Position numbers and translations under genes: made by a program
Part shown: positions 24,484 to 33,181 of the stretch, in pieces
How positions within the stretch are numbered: position 1 is the stretch's first letter
Layout of the letters: every line of letters begins with the position of its first letter
Notes under the pieces: generated by a model
Seen by the model: only the letters and a program-made list of their open reading frames with translations
The model's database searches: none
What the model was told of the DNA's origin: nothing
Source: an uncultured Prevotellaceae bacterium
GTDB lineage: Bacteria; Bacteroidota; Bacteroidia; Bacteroidales; Bacteroidaceae
NCBI GenBank assembly: GCA_946186505.1
Contig: CAMHNI010000002.1
Span: forward strand, 62,001 to 126,000
Length of the DNA stretch: 64,000 nucleotides
Direction: 5' to 3'

Positions 24484-24639
24484 ATGAAGAGCCTTATGAA
24501 GAAGACATATACACAGCCCATTCTTTGGGTCATGGCTGCTGACATCGAAACCTATTTGCTTGAGGGTAGTCAGTCAGAAAATATCGTCATCGGCATTGAT
24601 AACGACAATTCTATTGACGACAAGATAAACGTCTGGTAA
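24484..24639 (+). CDS. 51-residue peptide directly downstream of the glycosidase
   Basis: The ATG follows the glycosidase TAA without a spacer, so it is almost certainly co-translated. MKSLMKKTYTQPILWVMAAD leads into an acidic, Asn-rich tail (GIDNDNSIDDKINVW) ending in Trp. It resembles the many short MKKTY-x-x-P...-type peptides with acidic tails found in Prevotella genomes (from memory). It has no cleavable signal peptide. Function unknown. A link to the radical SAM enzyme 2.2 kb away is possible, but that enzyme is better explained as the sulfatase maturase. Confidence 0.6.
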   Translation: MKSLMKKTYTQPILWVMAADIETYLLEGSQSENIVIGIDNDNSIDDKINVW

Positions 24640-24655
24640 GCCAGAGTTATCCCAA

Positions 24656-25393
24656 TTAGAGAAATCCCTGCTGCTTGAGTGTGTCTAGCAGCACCGCCGA
24701 CAGGGCTTCATTGTCACGGCGTGTATAGCGTATGTCCGTGAATATCTGCGCCAGAGTCTCTTTGTGGTTGATTTCCACAAAGTGACGGTTTTCCGGCAGT
24801 TGCTCCTTATAATTATAATAGGTGTCAATAGCCTGGGGCGTATAGTCCTGATAAGTCTCGCTGTGTATGAAACTCTCCAAGGGCAGTCGGTCGGAGAGGG
24901 GAGGCTCTTCGGCGGGCCAGCCTACGGTGAGTGTGGCCACAGGCATCACCAACAGAGGTAGCTGTAGGGTTTCGATGATTTGCTGCGGCTGGTAGATGGT
25001 TGTGCCGAGATAGCAATAGCCCAGTCCCTCTTCGTCCATGAGGTTGCACAGAGTCTGCGTGTAAAGCAGGGCATCAGTGGCTGCATTCATGAAACTGAGC
25101 AGGTTATCGTAGCCTGGCTCGGCCTTGCGGCAACGTGCCCACTGGCTGGTGCGGTTAAAGTCGGCACACACGGTCAGTACGACAGGGGCCTCGGTGACCA
25201 TCGGCTGGTTGAAGTGGGCGGGTGCCAGCTGTCGTTTCATCTCGTCGGAACGGGTGACGACGACGGAGTACAGTTGCAGGTTGCCCATGGTCTGGGTACG
25301 GGCGGCCTCGCTCATAAGGCGGTTCAGTAACTGGTCGCTGACTTCACGGTCAGCGTACTTACGGATGGTACGGCGGTTCTGTAGGTTTTTCAT
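24656..25393 (-). CDS. Nitroreductase-family flavoprotein
   Basis: 245 residues from ATG 25393 (MKNLQNRRTIRKYADREVSDQLLNRL), with GGAG upstream; an open frame extends further back through the promoters. FMN-binding nitroreductase signatures: RRTIRKYADREV at the N-terminus, EAARTQTMGNLQLYSVVV, MNAATDALLYTQTLCNLMDEEGLGYCYLG, and PVATLTVGWPAEEPPLSDRLPL. These NAD(P)H-dependent enzymes reduce quinones, nitro groups or flavins; the substrate is unknown. Divergent from the sulfatase with a shared 22-bp promoter gap. Confidence 0.88.
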   Translation of the reverse strand: MKNLQNRRTIRKYADREVSDQLLNRLMSEAARTQTMGNLQLYSVVVTRSDEMKRQLAPAHFNQPMVTEAPVVLTVCADFNRTSQWARCRKAEPGYDNLLSFMNAATDALLYTQTLCNLMDEEGLGYCYLGTTIYQPQQIIETLQLPLLVMPVATLTVGWPAEEPPLSDRLPLESFIHSETYQDYTPQAIDTYYNYKEQLPENRHFVEINHKETLAQIFTDIRYTRRDNEALSAVLLDTLKQQGFL

Positions 25394-25411
25394 TTTTTCT
25401 CCTTTTTGCTG

Positions 25412-25441
25412 CAAAAGTACGAAAAAAAATCCGTATCTTTG
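25412..25441. promoter_or_regulatory. Divergent promoters of nitroreductase and sulfatase
   Basis: Minus-strand TACTTTTG (25412-25419) and plus-strand TATCTTTG (25434-25441). The closeness of the two boxes means that polymerase bound at one would hinder the other. Confidence 0.65.
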
Positions 25442-25465
25442 CCGAAAATTAAGGATTATTGTAGT

Positions 25466-26872
25466 ATGAAGAACGTTTTGATGACCCTGAGTGCGTTGCT
25501 GGCCCAGCAGGCACAGGCCGCTGATGACGGCCAACAGCTGCAGCAGGCAACCCCCGACCGGCCTAACATTATCTTTATCCTGGCCGATGACATGGGCTAT
25601 GGTGACTTGGCCTGCTACGGCAACCAGTACATACAGACGCCGAACATCGACCGGCTGGCACGTACCGGCACCAGTTTCACACAAGCCTACGCTGGCAGTG
25701 GCATCAGTTCGCCGTCGCGCTGTTCGCTGATGACGGGCAAGAACTCTGGCAACACCCGCATCCGCGACAACCAGTGCTACGCCGGCGGACTGACGGGTCT
25801 GAAAATCAATCCCAAGGGCGACACAACTATTGTCCGTCGGGCAAATCTTCTGCCCGAAGATGTCACCTTGGGAACGGTGCTTTCAAAGGCTGGCTATCGC
25901 ACCTGCCTGGTGAACAAGTGGCATTTGGACGGCTATGACCCGCAGGCGGCACCCAACCATCGCGGTTTCGACGAGTTCTACGGCTGGACTATTGCCACCG
26001 TTCACAGCAATTCACCATATTATTATCCATATTACCGTTTCCACGGCGACAGTCTGATAACTATCAGTGAAAATGAGCACGATGCCCATGTGCGTCATAA
26101 TACAGAGATTTCTACAGACGATGCTATACAGTTCATCCATCGCAACAAGGAACGCCCATTCTTTTTGTTCCTCGGTTATGATGCACCTCATGAACCATAT
26201 AACATTGATGATACATCATGGTATGATGAGCATGGCGACTGGTCGATGAATACGAAACGCTATGCGGCACTTGTGACCCATATGGATTATCATATCGGAC
26301 GTTTGTTAGGCACACTTGACGCTTTGGGACTGCGTGAGAACACGTTGGTCATTTTTGCCTCTGACAATGGTGCGGCAGTGATGGCACCGCTAAAGGAGCT
26401 GAACTGTGGCGCAGGACTAAAGGGACGAAAGGGACAGCTCTATGAGGGGGGCATCCGTGTGCCTCTCATTGTTAACCAGCCTGGTCGTGTGCCTGCCCGA
26501 CAGATATCAAATCTTGTCTATTTCCCAGACTTTATGCCGACGTTGGCGCGGGTGGCGGGCCATTCGGAGAATGTTCCTGACGATACTAATGGCGTGGACA
26601 TATCACCCCTTCTCTTCGGTGGTGACATCGATACCGACAGCCGTCCGCTATACTGGGAGTTCCCCGGCAAGCAGCGGGCTATACGGCACGGTGAGTGGAA
26701 GTGTGTCACGGTGAAGAAAGGCGCACCGTTAGAACTGTATCGTATCAAAGACGATCCTTACGAACAGCACAACGTGGCTGCCGACTATCCCGATGTGGTG
26801 CAGCGGTTGGACCACCTGATGCGGCAGATGCGCACGCCCAGCGAGAACTATCCTATAGATGATGAACAATGA
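25466..26872 (+). CDS. Secreted S1-family sulfatase, serine type
   Basis: 468 residues; ATG 25466 gives a signal peptide (MKNVLMTLSALLAQQAQA). NIIFILADDMGYGDLACYG holds two metal-binding Asp; SSPSRCSLMTGK is the activation motif with Ser81 in place of Cys; NKWHLDG, DAPHEPY, and ASDNGAAV (metal-binding Asp-Asn) complete the site. Ser81 must be oxidised to formylglycine by an anaerobic maturase, which is the next gene. The enzyme removes sulfate esters from glycans in the periplasm. Position specificity cannot be assigned. The stop codon overlaps the maturase start. Confidence 0.93.
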   Translation: MKNVLMTLSALLAQQAQAADDGQQLQQATPDRPNIIFILADDMGYGDLACYGNQYIQTPNIDRLARTGTSFTQAYAGSGISSPSRCSLMTGKNSGNTRIRDNQCYAGGLTGLKINPKGDTTIVRRANLLPEDVTLGTVLSKAGYRTCLVNKWHLDGYDPQAAPNHRGFDEFYGWTIATVHSNSPYYYPYYRFHGDSLITISENEHDAHVRHNTEISTDDAIQFIHRNKERPFFLFLGYDAPHEPYNIDDTSWYDEHGDWSMNTKRYAALVTHMDYHIGRLLGTLDALGLRENTLVIFASDNGAAVMAPLKELNCGAGLKGRKGQLYEGGIRVPLIVNQPGRVPARQISNLVYFPDFMPTLARVAGHSENVPDDTNGVDISPLLFGGDIDTDSRPLYWEFPGKQRAIRHGEWKCVTVKKGAPLELYRIKDDPYEQHNVAADYPDVVQRLDHLMRQMRTPSENYPIDDEQ

Positions 26873-28019
26873 GCCGTTACCGGCCTTTGGCCGTCCTATG
26901 TATGTCATGTTGAAGCCTGTTGGCGACCGGTGCAACTTGTCGTGCCGCTACTGTTACTATACAGGCAAGGGCAGCGGCAGTGTAATGAGTGACACACTCC
27001 TGGAGGAGTTCACACGACAGTACATAGAGGCTCAGACCACCCCGGAGGTGCTTTTCACATGGCATGGCGGGGAACCTCTGCTGCGGCCGTTGTCGTTCTA
27101 CCGGAAGGCTTTGGAACTGCAGCGGAAGTACGCCTGTGGACATCATATTGATAACTGCCTGCAGACCAACGGCACACTCCTGTCTGACGAGTGGTGTGAG
27201 TTCCTGCGTGACAACCGTTTCTTGGTGGGCATCTCCATCGACGGGCCGCAGCCGCTGCACGATGCCTACCGTCGCAGTTGTCATGGTGGCACCTCATGGC
27301 ACGATGTTATGCGCGGCATCAGACTGTTGGAACAGCACGGGGTAGAGTGGAATGCTATGGCTACTGTTAATGCCGTCAACGTCCGTCACCCGCAGGCGTT
27401 CTATCGTTTCTTCCGTGACATCGGATGCCGTTTCCTCCAGTTCACGCCTGTTGTGGAACGTGAGGCCGACGGTATGGTAGCCGACTATTCCGTCACGTCG
27501 TGTCAGTGGGGTGACTTCCTCTGCGGTGTTTACGACGAGTGGGTCCGGCAGAATGTGGGGCGGCTGTTCGTCCAACTATTTGATGCCACGTTGGCCAACT
27601 GGGTCGGCGAACCGCCAGGGGTCTGCTCCATGTCTCCTACCTGTGGGCAGGCGGCTGTGATGGAGGCTGACGGTACGGTCTATGCCTGTGACCATTTCGT
27701 CCATCCCGGTTACCGCTTGGGAAACCTCCGCAGTCAGACTTTGACAGAGATGCTCTATGGTGAGCGTCAGCACCTGTTCGGCCTTGCCAAGGCGACGGCC
27801 TTGCCCCGGGAGTGTCAGGAGTGCCGTTGGCTGCAAGCCTGTCACGGCGAGTGCCCCCGCAACCGCTTCGTTACCGACCGTTACGGAAATCCCGGCATGA
27901 ACTACCTCTGCTCAGGCTACCGTCAGTTCTTCGGTCATGTCGCCGCCGACATGGAATTCATGTCTGACGAATTGCGAGCCGGTCGTGCTCCCGCCAACAT
28001 TATGGCCTGCAAAGCATAA
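26859..28019 (+). CDS. Anaerobic sulfatase-maturating radical SAM enzyme
   Basis: 386 residues. The radical SAM cluster motif is CNLSCRYC (Cys25, 29, 32). FTWHGGEPLLRP is the SAM-binding GGEP region. The SPASM half holds Cys ligands in CSMSPTCGQAAVMEADGTVY, ACDHFVHP, CQECRWLQACHGECPRNRF and NYLCSGY, enough for two auxiliary 4Fe-4S clusters. It oxidises the active-site Ser or Cys of sulfatases to formylglycine in the cytoplasm before export. Its ATG overlaps the sulfatase by 14 bases, which couples their translation. An ATG three bases later is equally possible. Confidence 0.93.
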   Translation: MMNNEPLPAFGRPMYVMLKPVGDRCNLSCRYCYYTGKGSGSVMSDTLLEEFTRQYIEAQTTPEVLFTWHGGEPLLRPLSFYRKALELQRKYACGHHIDNCLQTNGTLLSDEWCEFLRDNRFLVGISIDGPQPLHDAYRRSCHGGTSWHDVMRGIRLLEQHGVEWNAMATVNAVNVRHPQAFYRFFRDIGCRFLQFTPVVEREADGMVADYSVTSCQWGDFLCGVYDEWVRQNVGRLFVQLFDATLANWVGEPPGVCSMSPTCGQAAVMEADGTVYACDHFVHPGYRLGNLRSQTLTEMLYGERQHLFGLAKATALPRECQECRWLQACHGECPRNRFVTDRYGNPGMNYLCSGYRQFFGHVAADMEFMSDELRAGRAPANIMACKA

Positions 28020-28084
28020 AAAAGGCCAAAACATTTGGCGGTCTCGCTTTTTTTGCCGAAATTTGCAGCATAAATTGACAAAAC

Positions 28085-28813
28085 ATGATACAGGAACAGT
28101 CAACAAACAGCGTGTCGGGAACACTGGCACAGGTGGCGAAGGCACTGGCACGCATCAGTCAGAAGTCAGAGAAGCCGATGACCGAGGACGCTGTCAGTGG
28201 TATTCTCAATAAATGTATGCAGGCACTGGATGCTGAGGAGGCGTCTTGCCTGATCAGCCTCGCGGCAAAGTCTCTCGAACTTGCCCAGGCCAATCACCAT
28301 CCAGAGGTGACCGAGGTCAGGCCGCAGGTCTTGGAGTGCGACGTGGTGCGCTTCCAGAACAACAAGGAGAAATGGGTAGCCCTCGTGGGGCTGCTTGATG
28401 GTTATCCATACGAAATCTTCACCGGCCTGCAGGATGATGATGAGGGCATTGTACTGCCCAAGACCGTGACCCACGGTAAAATCCTTAAGCAGGTCAATCC
28501 TGACGGTACGAAGCGCTACGACTTCCAGTTTGAGAACAAGCGTGGTTACAAGACAACTGTCGAGGGACTCAGTGAGAAGTTCAATCCCGAATACTGGAAC
28601 TACGCCAAGCTCATATCCGGTGTCCTGCGTTACCGTATGCCCATTGACCATGTTATCAAGCTGGTGGCCTCGCTGCAGTTGCAGAGTGAGAATATCAACA
28701 CTTGGAAGGTTGGCGTGGAGCGTGCCTTGAAAAAGTATGTGTCTGGTGGTGACGTAAACGAAACAGACGATGAACTGTCTGACGTACATCCGACTGGAGA
28801 AAGTGAGGCTTAG
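28085..28813 (+). CDS. Free-standing ribonucleotide reductase C-terminal-like (TSCPD-type) protein
   Basis: 242 residues. From about residue 75 on (RPQVLECDVVRFQNNKEKW, VALVGLLDGYPYEIFTG, RYDFQFENKRGYKTTVEGLS, LISGVLRYRMPIDHVIKLVA) it matches the C-terminal region of adenosylcobalamin-dependent class II ribonucleotide reductases as I know them. The catalytic barrel is absent, and so is the usual terminal CxxC thiol tail. The first 70 residues are helical and unlike the reductase. It may regulate or complete a reductase encoded elsewhere, or be a domesticated fragment. The frame is clean. It overlaps folB by 44 bases. Confidence 0.6.
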   Translation: MIQEQSTNSVSGTLAQVAKALARISQKSEKPMTEDAVSGILNKCMQALDAEEASCLISLAAKSLELAQANHHPEVTEVRPQVLECDVVRFQNNKEKWVALVGLLDGYPYEIFTGLQDDDEGIVLPKTVTHGKILKQVNPDGTKRYDFQFENKRGYKTTVEGLSEKFNPEYWNYAKLISGVLRYRMPIDHVIKLVASLQLQSENINTWKVGVERALKKYVSGGDVNETDDELSDVHPTGESEA

Positions 28814-29156
28814 GGCCTTCCACGGCGTACTGCCGCAGGAGCGTAGGGTAGGGGGTGACTTTGAAGTCACCCTTCGTATAGGCTACCCCTGGCAGCAGGC
28901 AATGGAGACCGATGCCGTCGGCGACACCCTCGACTATGCTGCCGCCTACCGGCTCGTTGTACGTGAGATGGCTCAGCCGTCTCAACTCCTTGAGCACGTT
29001 GCCGGCCGGATCGTAAAAGCTCTCTTGCACGACTTCCCCCTGATCACTTCCATTGACCTTTGGCTGAAGAAAGTCTGTCCGCCGATGGGAGCCGACTGTG
29101 AGGGTGCCGGGGTGGAGTTACATTTAATAAATGATAAAACTGAGCCGCCTTTATAG
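28770..29156 (+). CDS. folB: Dihydroneopterin aldolase
   Basis: 128 residues, normal for the family. IRLEKVRLRAFHGVLPQERRVGGDFEV carries the conserved FHG...E segment; DTLDYAAAYRLV binds the pterin; LLEHVAGRIVKALL holds the catalytic-region Glu; SIDLWLKKVCPPMGADCEGAGVEL gives the conserved KPxP-like lysine. It cleaves 7,8-dihydroneopterin in folate synthesis. The start (MNCLTYIRLEKV) lies inside the previous gene in another frame; a later ATG would cut the first strand. Confidence 0.93.
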   Translation: MNCLTYIRLEKVRLRAFHGVLPQERRVGGDFEVTLRIGYPWQQAMETDAVGDTLDYAAAYRLVVREMAQPSQLLEHVAGRIVKALLHDFPLITSIDLWLKKVCPPMGADCEGAGVELHLINDKTEPPL

Positions 29157-29176
29157 TTTTTTTAACGGAAAAACCG

Positions 29177-29184
29177 TACCTTTG
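29177..29184 (+). promoter_or_regulatory. -7 box of the amidase gene, nearly leaderless
   Basis: TACCTTTG ends five bases before the ATG at 29190. With the usual distance from box to start site, transcription would begin about two bases upstream of the ATG. Confidence 0.6.
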
Positions 29185-29189
29185 CACTG

Positions 29190-30422
29190 ATGATTTACAG
29201 AAGACTGACCACTATCCTCGTGATACTGCTGAGCCTCGTCCTGTCTGTGGACGCTGCGCAGAAGAATTTTACGCTGTGTATTGATGCGGGGCATGGGGGC
29301 CATGATGCAGGCGCCGTCGGGAAAATCTCCAAGGAAAAGGCGTTGGCTCTCCGCTATGCGCTGGCTTTTGGACAGATGATTGAGCGCAACTGTCCTGATG
29401 TGCGTGTTGTCTATACCCGTAAGACCGACCGCTTCCTCGAACTGTGGCAGCGGGCTGAGATAGCCAACAAGGCGAAGGCCGACCTCTTCGTCTCTGTCCA
29501 TATCAATTCGCTGCCCAAAGGCCATATTGCCCGTGGCTATCAGACCTACGCCTTGGGCCGGAGCCGTCGTGACGGCAACAAACAGGGCTATATAGAGAAC
29601 TTGGAGGTGGCCAAGCGTGAGAACTCCGTCATCCTCTACGAGAAGGACTACAAGCAGCACTACGAGGGCTTCGACCCCAACTCGCCGGAAAGCAACATCC
29701 TCTTTGAGCTGATACAGGACAAAAACATGGAGAACAGTATCCAGCTGGCGAAGTTCATGCAGAAAAACATCTGCTCGGCAACGGGACGTCAGGACAAAGG
29801 TGTTCATCAGGACAACCTCTGCGTGCTTCGCAAGGCATCAATGCCTGCCTGCCTCCTGGAACTGGGATTCATCTCGACGCCCGACGAGGAGCAGTATCTT
29901 AATAGCGACCGGGCCGTCCAGCAGTATTCACGTGGCTTCTACAATGCCTTCGTGGCTTATAAAAATAAAGTGGCTCCAGGCATTAAGGTGCCCTACAAAC
30001 CCATTGCCGAACAGCCAGAAGAGCGTGTTAAGCCTGAGAAGCCTGCTGACCAGACTGATCAGCAGAAACCCGACTCGGCCGAAAAGCGCCCAGCGCCAGC
30101 AGACACGAGTGCAAAGCCTGAGGCTGCCGAGCCTGCAGTTGACAGCGCGCCAGTCTTCAAGGTCCAGATACTGACCAGCGGTAATGTCCTGAAACCTGGC
30201 AATCGCTTGTTGAAAGGTCGTACAGACGTATCGTACTATCGCGAGGGTGGCATCTATAAATATACGGTCGGCGCCTCGACCAACTATCAGGAGATTTATC
30301 AACTTCGAAAAGAGGTGCTGCCAAAGTTCCCCGAAGCTTTCATCATTGCATTCAGGGGAGACAAGAAGATGAACGTCAACGACGCCATCCAGGAGTATAA
30401 GAAGAATAAACGAAAGAAGTAA
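29190..30422 (+). CDS. N-acetylmuramoyl-L-alanine amidase (Amidase_3) with SPOR-like C-terminus
   Basis: 410 residues with signal peptide (MIYRRLTTILVILLSLVLSVDA). The catalytic domain reads CIDAGHGGHDAGAVG (zinc His), VRVVYTRKTDRFLELWQRAEIAN, ADLFVSVHINSLP (second zinc His) and CLLELGFIST (Glu). A Pro/Glu/Lys linker (residues about 265-315) leads to a region like a SPOR peptidoglycan-binding fold (VFKVQILTSGNVLKPGNRL...YKYTVGASTNYQEIYQLRKEV). It cleaves the amide bond between MurNAc and the stem peptide during cell separation. The next gene is mlaD-like, then dnaA, a gene order I recall from Bacteroidetes. Confidence 0.92.
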   Translation: MIYRRLTTILVILLSLVLSVDAAQKNFTLCIDAGHGGHDAGAVGKISKEKALALRYALAFGQMIERNCPDVRVVYTRKTDRFLELWQRAEIANKAKADLFVSVHINSLPKGHIARGYQTYALGRSRRDGNKQGYIENLEVAKRENSVILYEKDYKQHYEGFDPNSPESNILFELIQDKNMENSIQLAKFMQKNICSATGRQDKGVHQDNLCVLRKASMPACLLELGFISTPDEEQYLNSDRAVQQYSRGFYNAFVAYKNKVAPGIKVPYKPIAEQPEERVKPEKPADQTDQQKPDSAEKRPAPADTSAKPEAAEPAVDSAPVFKVQILTSGNVLKPGNRLLKGRTDVSYYREGGIYKYTVGASTNYQEIYQLRKEVLPKFPEAFIIAFRGDKKMNVNDAIQEYKKNKRKK

Positions 30423-30437
30423 ATAGATTATTGCGGT

Positions 30438-31340
30438 ATGAAGTTCTTGACGAAAGAAGTGCAGATAGCCTTGGTGGCTATTGTGGGCGTTGTCGTCCTG
30501 TTTTTCGGTATGCAGTTCCTCAAGGGGCTTAGTGTCTTCTCGGGAGGCAAAACGTATGTCGTGAAATTCAATGACGTCACCGGCTTGTCAGCCTCAAGTC
30601 CTGTCTATGTGAACGGTGTTAAGGTGGGAACGGTCGAGTCATTGGACTATGACTATGCCCGTCCTGACAATATTCTGGCCATTGTAGCACTGGACGAAGA
30701 ACTGAACCTGCCGCAAGGCACAACGGCTGAGATTGCCAGCGACCTGTTGGGGAATGTTCGCCTTGAGTTGAAGTTGGGTGCCGTTGGCGGATCGTTGATT
30801 GCTGTCGGTGACACTATCAGCGGACAGATGCAGTCGGGACTGATGGGGAAGGCTGCTGACATGGTGCCGCAGATTGAGCAGATGCTGCCTAAACTTGACT
30901 CTATCCTGGCAAGCGTCAACGCCCTGCTTTCTGACCCGGCCATCGCCAGTTCACTTCATAACGTAGAGGATATTACCGCTGGCTTGACTACTACAGCTAA
31001 GGAACTGAACCTGCTCACCGCCAGCATGAACCATCAGCTGCCAGGTCTTATTAGCAAGGCTGACGGCGTGATGGCCAACACCGATACACTGACCCGTAAC
31101 CTCAGCTCACTCGACGTGGCTGCCACGATGGCGAAAGTAGATCAGACCGTGCGCAATGTTGAGCAGTTGACGGCCAAGCTGAACAGCAATGAAGGTACGC
31201 TCGGACTGCTGATGCGTGACCCCGGATTATATCAGAATTTGAACGCAACGATGATGCATGCCGACTCGTTGATGATCGACCTCAAGGGGCATCCAAAACG
31301 CTATGTTCACTTCTCCATTTTTGGCAAAAAAGATAAGTAA
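30438..31340 (+). CDS. MlaD/MCE-domain protein
   Basis: 300 residues: one N-terminal membrane anchor (IALVAIVGVVVLFFGMQFL), an MCE domain at residues about 35-115 (YVVKFNDVTGLSASSPVYVN, GVKVGTVESLDY, GTTAEIASDLLGNVRLEL), then a long helical region (VPQIEQMLPKLDSILASVNALL and AATMAKVDQTVRNVEQLTAKL) expected to form a tunnel or coiled coil. It belongs to the lipid-transport system that keeps outer-membrane asymmetry. No MlaE/MlaF partners are nearby. Fifteen bases separate it from the amidase gene. Confidence 0.9.
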   Translation: MKFLTKEVQIALVAIVGVVVLFFGMQFLKGLSVFSGGKTYVVKFNDVTGLSASSPVYVNGVKVGTVESLDYDYARPDNILAIVALDEELNLPQGTTAEIASDLLGNVRLELKLGAVGGSLIAVGDTISGQMQSGLMGKAADMVPQIEQMLPKLDSILASVNALLSDPAIASSLHNVEDITAGLTTTAKELNLLTASMNHQLPGLISKADGVMANTDTLTRNLSSLDVAATMAKVDQTVRNVEQLTAKLNSNEGTLGLLMRDPGLYQNLNATMMHADSLMIDLKGHPKRYVHFSIFGKKDK

Positions 31341-31621
31341 TTTTATTTTTGTCTAAATAAAAAATGAGCTGGAAAGCCGATTAGACGTTTTGTAATCTCC
31401 TGAAAGAGAAAAGGTTCGATTTTTGCAAGAGCACTAAATCAGCAAAAAGCGTGAAACATCCTAATTGCCGTATATCAAGCTACTTACGTGGGAAACTTTT
31501 TGGTGATTAAAAATGTGTCATTTGCATATTTCAAAAAAAAAGGCGAACTTTGCACTCGAATTGTTAAACCAATCAGTCACCTGTCTGACTTGCAGTAGAA
31601 TTAATTAACTAAAAACGCCAA
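31341..31621. other. AT-rich leader of dnaA
   Basis: About 280 bases without a gene. No classical DnaA box (TTATCCACA) was found by eye. An imperfect -7 box (GAACTTTG near 31547) stands about 65 bases before the dnaA ATG. No clear terminator for the upstream operon was seen. Confidence 0.5.
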
Positions 31622-33028
31622 ATGCAAAACAGTCATAAGGCGCTTTGGGACAACTGCCTCCATCTGATACGGCAGAACGTCACTGAGCAGCAATACAAAA
31701 CCTGGTTCGAGCCAATTGTCTTCGAGTCTTTCTCTGAGGACAGTTCGACCTTGCTTTTGCAGGTTCCCAGTGCCTATTTCTGTGAGTATCTGGAGCAGAA
31801 CTACATCAAACTGATGTTCTGGGCTTTGACCAACAGCTTCAAGGCTAACGTCTGCCTGAACTACCGCATAGTCACTGACAAGGCCCATAAGCTGGTTCAG
31901 GATATTGAGGCCGATAAGCCCGCCGACATTGATGTGCCGGTTGTCAGCAATCGTGCCAACCAGTCGCCGACGGTGCTCGACGCTGCGCCGCACGACCTTA
32001 ATCCACAGTTGGATGTCCACAAGACTTTCCAGACGTTCATAGAAGGTGATTCCAACAAACTGCCGCGTACCGTCGGACTTAACATTGCCGAGCATCCTGG
32101 CAAGACCACTTTCAATCCCTTCTTTATCTTCGGCCCTTCAGGTTGTGGTAAGACGCACCTCATCAATGCTATTGGCGTACGGTGCAAGGAGATGTACCCT
32201 CAGAAGCGTGTGCTTTATGTGTCGGCCCGCCTGTTCCAGGTGCAGTTCACCGATGCCAGCCGACGCAACACCGTCAACGACTTCATCCACTTCTACCAGA
32301 CCATTGATGTACTGATTATCGATGACGTGCAGGAGTGGGCAACGGCAGAGAGGACAGTAGCTACCTTCTTCCATATCTTCGACCATCTGTTCCGTCTTGG
32401 CAAGCAGATTATCCTTGCCTCCGACCGTCCACCAGTCGATCTTGACTGGCTGAAGGACCGCATGCTGACGCGTTTCTCCTGTGGGCTCATTGCTGAGATG
32501 GAGAAGCCTAATGTACAGCTCTGTATTGACATCCTCCATGCCAAGTGCCGCCGTGATGGTCTGAAGATTCCTGCTGATGTCATTCAGTTCATCGCCGAGA
32601 CTGCCAACGGTTCTGTACGCGATCTTGAGGGCGTGGTCAACTCGCTCATGGCCTATAGCATCGTCTATAACAGTGGTGTTGACATGCGGCTGGCTGAACG
32701 AGTCATCAAGCGTGCTGTCAAGGTTGACAACCATCCGTTGACTGTCGATGACATTCTCGAAAAGGTGTGCGGTCATTACAATGTTTCCCAGCAGCATGTG
32801 TTCAGCAAGAGCCGCAAGCGCGACTATGTGCTTGTCCGTCAGGTCTCGATGTATCTGGCTCAGAAGTACACGAAGATGCCCGCCTCGCGCATTGGCCAGC
32901 TTATCGGCGGACGCGACCACTCGACGGTGCTCCATAGCTGTTCTGCCGTTGAGGAGCGGTTGAAGGTTGACAAGGCTTTCCAGGCGGAGTTGAGCAGCAT
33001 TGAGAATTCCTTCAAACTGAAAAAATAG
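31622..33028 (+). CDS. dnaA: Chromosomal replication initiator protein DnaA
   Basis: 468 residues. Domain I (LWDNCLHLIRQNVTEQQYKTWFEPI), a linker, AAA+ domain III with Walker A GPSGCGKT (171-178) and Walker B VLIIDDVQ (Asp234-Asp235), sensor region ILASDRPPVDLDWLKDRMLTRF, and C-terminal DNA-binding domain IV (SKSRKRDYVLVRQVSMYLAQKY, with the GGRDHSTVLHS signature). It binds origin DNA and loads the helicase. Walker A has GPSGC where many DnaA proteins have GGVGL; fold residues are intact. The chromosome origin may be close, see the motif cluster downstream. Confidence 0.96.
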   Translation: MQNSHKALWDNCLHLIRQNVTEQQYKTWFEPIVFESFSEDSSTLLLQVPSAYFCEYLEQNYIKLMFWALTNSFKANVCLNYRIVTDKAHKLVQDIEADKPADIDVPVVSNRANQSPTVLDAAPHDLNPQLDVHKTFQTFIEGDSNKLPRTVGLNIAEHPGKTTFNPFFIFGPSGCGKTHLINAIGVRCKEMYPQKRVLYVSARLFQVQFTDASRRNTVNDFIHFYQTIDVLIIDDVQEWATAERTVATFFHIFDHLFRLGKQIILASDRPPVDLDWLKDRMLTRFSCGLIAEMEKPNVQLCIDILHAKCRRDGLKIPADVIQFIAETANGSVRDLEGVVNSLMAYSIVYNSGVDMRLAERVIKRAVKVDNHPLTVDDILEKVCGHYNVSQQHVFSKSRKRDYVLVRQVSMYLAQKYTKMPASRIGQLIGGRDHSTVLHSCSAVEERLKVDKAFQAELSSIENSFKLKK

Positions 33029-33181
33029 TTTGAGGTCTGCCGGGTCTTAATGAGGTTGTCGAATCATTTTTTTTGTTTCTGATATCACTTATCACTTTCT
33101 GATGCTTTGTTTCTGTATTTCAGATGATTAGATGGTGATAACCTGCCTTTATGCTTATCACTACTTGTCACTTTTTTACCT

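Noticed and set aside
31341..31621. Classical oriC with DnaA boxes upstream of dnaA
   Set aside because: No TTATCCACA-type box found by eye; only the downstream motif cluster remains as a candidate.
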